This document shows, one piece after another, positions 49,234 to 50,293 of a stretch of 50,293 bases of DNA. Source of the DNA: CAZGOM01 sp964542875 (GTDB taxonomy: Bacteria > Planctomycetota > Phycisphaerae > Phycisphaerales > Phycisphaeraceae). The notes beneath the pieces were generated by a model, which ran no database searches, was not told the DNA's origin, and was given only the letters and a program-made list of their open reading frames with translations. Made by a program: the position numbers and the translations under genes. Each line of letters begins with the position of its first letter. The stretch's first letter is position 1. Location: the NCBI GenBank assembly GCA_964542875.1, contig CAZIWA010000025.1, positions 1 to 50,293 on the forward strand. The letters are read 5' to 3'.

Positions 49234-50043
49234 TTAGGAGACTTTATTGGTGAGCGTCCCAATGGGTGGAATGGTGATGCTTATCACATCGCCTTTGGCC
49301 AGGGTGAAGGGTGCATCGGGGACGATGCCGGTGCCGGTGAGCAGGAATGCACCGGAGGGGAAGGTGGTTTCGCGGTAGAGGAATTCGACCAGCGATGGGA
49401 GGGGACGCTTGATCTGGGCGAGGGTGGTTTCGCCAGTGAAGACGCTTTGCCCGGTGCGTTTAATGTCGATGAGGATCTGGGTTTCAGGAGGAAGCGGTTT
49501 ATCCGTGATCAGGAGGCAAGGGCCGATGGCGCAACTGCCGTCATAGGATTTGGCCTGGGGCAAGTAGAGAGGGTTTTCACCTTCGATATCACGGGAAGAC
49601 ATGTCGTTGCCGATGGTGTAGCCGACGATTTTGCCGGATTTGTTGATGACGAGGGTGAGCTCCGGCTCAGGGACGTTCCACTTGGAATCGGCACGGATCC
49701 GGACTTTCTGGCCGGGGCCGGAGACGCGGTAGGGAGGTGCTTTGAAGAAGAGTTCCGGCCGGTCTGCGTCGTAGACTTTGGAGTAGAAGTCGCCGCCGCC
49801 AGCGGCTTTGGATTCTTCCATCCGGGCGTTTCTGCTTCGGTAGTAAGTGACGCCTGCGGCCCAGATTTCCTGGGTGCCTACGGGAGGCAGGAGGTCTGTG
49901 GGTTTTGGGGCCTTGGTTTTGATGGTGGCTTTTTTGGCCAGGCTGGGCTTGTTGATGACGTCATCGATATTGGCCTTGAGCAGACGAAAGTCGTTTGGCT
50001 TGAGTTCAACGACGAGGCCTTTTTTTGTGCGGTAGAGTTTCAT
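49234..50043 (-). CDS. Fumarylacetoacetate hydrolase-family protein, likely 2-keto-3-deoxy-pentonate dehydratase
   Basis: With the ATG at 50041-50043 the product has 269 aa and begins MKLYRTKKGLVVELK. The FAH core carries the metal-binding NVPEPELTLVIN (Glu-x-Glu) and YTIGNDMSSRDIEGENPLYLPQAKSYDGSCAIGP. Proteins of this type are 2-dehydro-3-deoxy-D-arabinonate/xylonate dehydratases, producing 2,5-dioxopentanoate. That product is the substrate of the neighbouring dehydrogenase. The frame to 50154 adds 37 residues with no counterpart. Confidence 0.85.
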   Translation of the reverse strand: MKLYRTKKGLVVELKPNDFRLLKANIDDVINKPSLAKKATIKTKAPKPTDLLPPVGTQEIWAAGVTYYRSRNARMEESKAAGGGDFYSKVYDADRPELFFKAPPYRVSGPGQKVRIRADSKWNVPEPELTLVINKSGKIVGYTIGNDMSSRDIEGENPLYLPQAKSYDGSCAIGPCLLITDKPLPPETQILIDIKRTGQSVFTGETTLAQIKRPLPSLVEFLYRETTFPSGAFLLTGTGIVPDAPFTLAKGDVISITIPPIGTLTNKVS

Positions 50044-50157
50044 GGAGGGTGTCCCGGTTGATGGGTGAGGAACCTTGAGGGAGCCTGCGTCACGATACTT
50101 GTCTTGGGTGGGTGTGGCTAGGGGGGCGGAGCCGGTTTCCGCAGGATGAAACAAAAA

Positions 50158-50182
50158 CCAGAGCCCCTCGGGGGGCTCTGGC
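50158..50182 (-). terminator. Terminator of the gene at the right edge
   Basis: Read on the minus strand, CCAGAGCCCC and GGGGCTCTGG form a perfect 10-base stem followed by TTTTTGTTT, 47 bp after the stop codon at 50229. Confidence 0.9.
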
Positions 50183-50228
50183 GTGGTTTTACAGATGGAA
50201 TCAAAGGAGTCTTGCGACTCCGGTTGAT

Positions 50229-50293
50229 TTAGAAGTCAGCCGAGGTGTAACCGAACAGGGCCGAAGCCGTGTCGATCTTGCCAGCGGCGCTGG
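50229..50293 (-). CDS. Unidentified gene, 3' end only
   Basis: The reverse strand shows about 20 codons ending SAAGKIDTASALFGYTSADF and a TAA at 50229-50231. They are followed by a strong terminator, so this is a real gene end. The fragment is too short to identify; it continues beyond the window. Confidence 0.6.
   Translation of the reverse strand, partial: SAAGKIDTASALFGYTSADF

Noticed and set aside
1..50293. tRNA or rRNA genes
   Set aside because: No cloverleaf with the GTTCRA-type T-arm or rRNA-like segment was noticed by eye; a dedicated scan could still find one.

Overview
The window looks like a chromosomal segment of a planctomycete, most likely class Phycisphaerae. The evidence is a Planctomycetes/Verrucomicrobia-type bacterial microcompartment (BMC) operon, a giant surface protein with an N-terminal LExxExRxMMS motif resembling the planctomycete extracellular-protein signal, two prepilin-type proteins carrying the GFSLIELLVV leader, a histone-H1-like Lys/Ala/Pro protein, high GC content and many dispersed intergenic repeats. 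The taxonomic call is inference; no rRNA or other phylogenetic marker was compared.

Layout. 1-3.3 kb (minus strand): the start of a UvrD/PcrA helicase, a YeeZ-like SDR protein, a Lon-substrate-binding-domain protein and a serine acetyltransferase. 3.6-5.7 kb: an H1-like nucleoprotein and a GH4 glycosidase. 5.8-6.2 kb: a decayed REP-associated transposase (RAYT) element, with a C-terminal transposase fragment between inverted REP-like repeats. 6.2-13.6 kb (minus): bioD, an M55 D-aminopeptidase, a 1260-aa secreted LamG/CARDB protein, a prepilin-type protein and a GntR-LacI chimeric regulator. The regulator is divergent from a GH32-like glycosidase at 13.7-15.2 kb.

15.2-26.4 kb (plus): the centrepiece, a BMC operon with a near-consensus promoter. 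It encodes a PduL phosphotransacylase, three BMC-H and three BMC-P shell proteins, an acetate-kinase-family enzyme, a CoA-acylating aldehyde dehydrogenase, a RpiB-like protein lacking the catalytic residues, a fuculose-phosphate-type class II aldolase, a lactate/malate dehydrogenase-family enzyme, an uncharacterised TIM-barrel-like protein and a DeoR regulator. The expected chemistry is cleavage of L-fuculose-1-P or L-rhamnulose-1-P to DHAP and L-lactaldehyde. Lactaldehyde is then oxidised to lactyl-CoA, converted to lactyl-P and finally to lactate plus ATP, with the NAD and CoA pools recycled inside the shell. Amphipathic encapsulation-type helices can be seen on PduL, the aldehyde dehydrogenase and the RpiB-like protein (N-terminal) and on the aldolase (C-terminal). 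Several spacers of the operon carry copies of dispersed repeat families.

26.4-35.8 kb: a repeat-rich spacer, a LysM lipoprotein, aat, a small ribbon-helix-helix-like protein, a zinc-ribbon/Pro-Ala-linker/vWA membrane protein, two small lipoproteins, tandem thioredoxins with WCQPC active sites, a Gfo/Idh/MocA oxidoreductase and guaA. 35.9-39 kb: a nucleotide-sugar/glycan cluster (UDP-sugar dehydrogenase, epimerase, GT2). 39-41 kb (minus): a lipoprotein, an ECF sigma factor and a candidate anti-sigma factor. 41.2-46.1 kb: a 1228-aa repeat-containing surface protein and agmatine deiminase. 46.4-47.5 kb: a prepilin-type gene interrupted by a 100-N scaffold gap whose flanks are identical over 55 bp, so the interruption is probably an assembly artefact. 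47.6-50.0 kb (minus): an alpha-ketoglutarate-semialdehyde dehydrogenase-like enzyme and an FAH-family protein, which look like the last two steps of oxidative (Weimberg-type) sugar-acid degradation. The right edge holds the 3' end of an unidentified minus-strand gene with its terminator.
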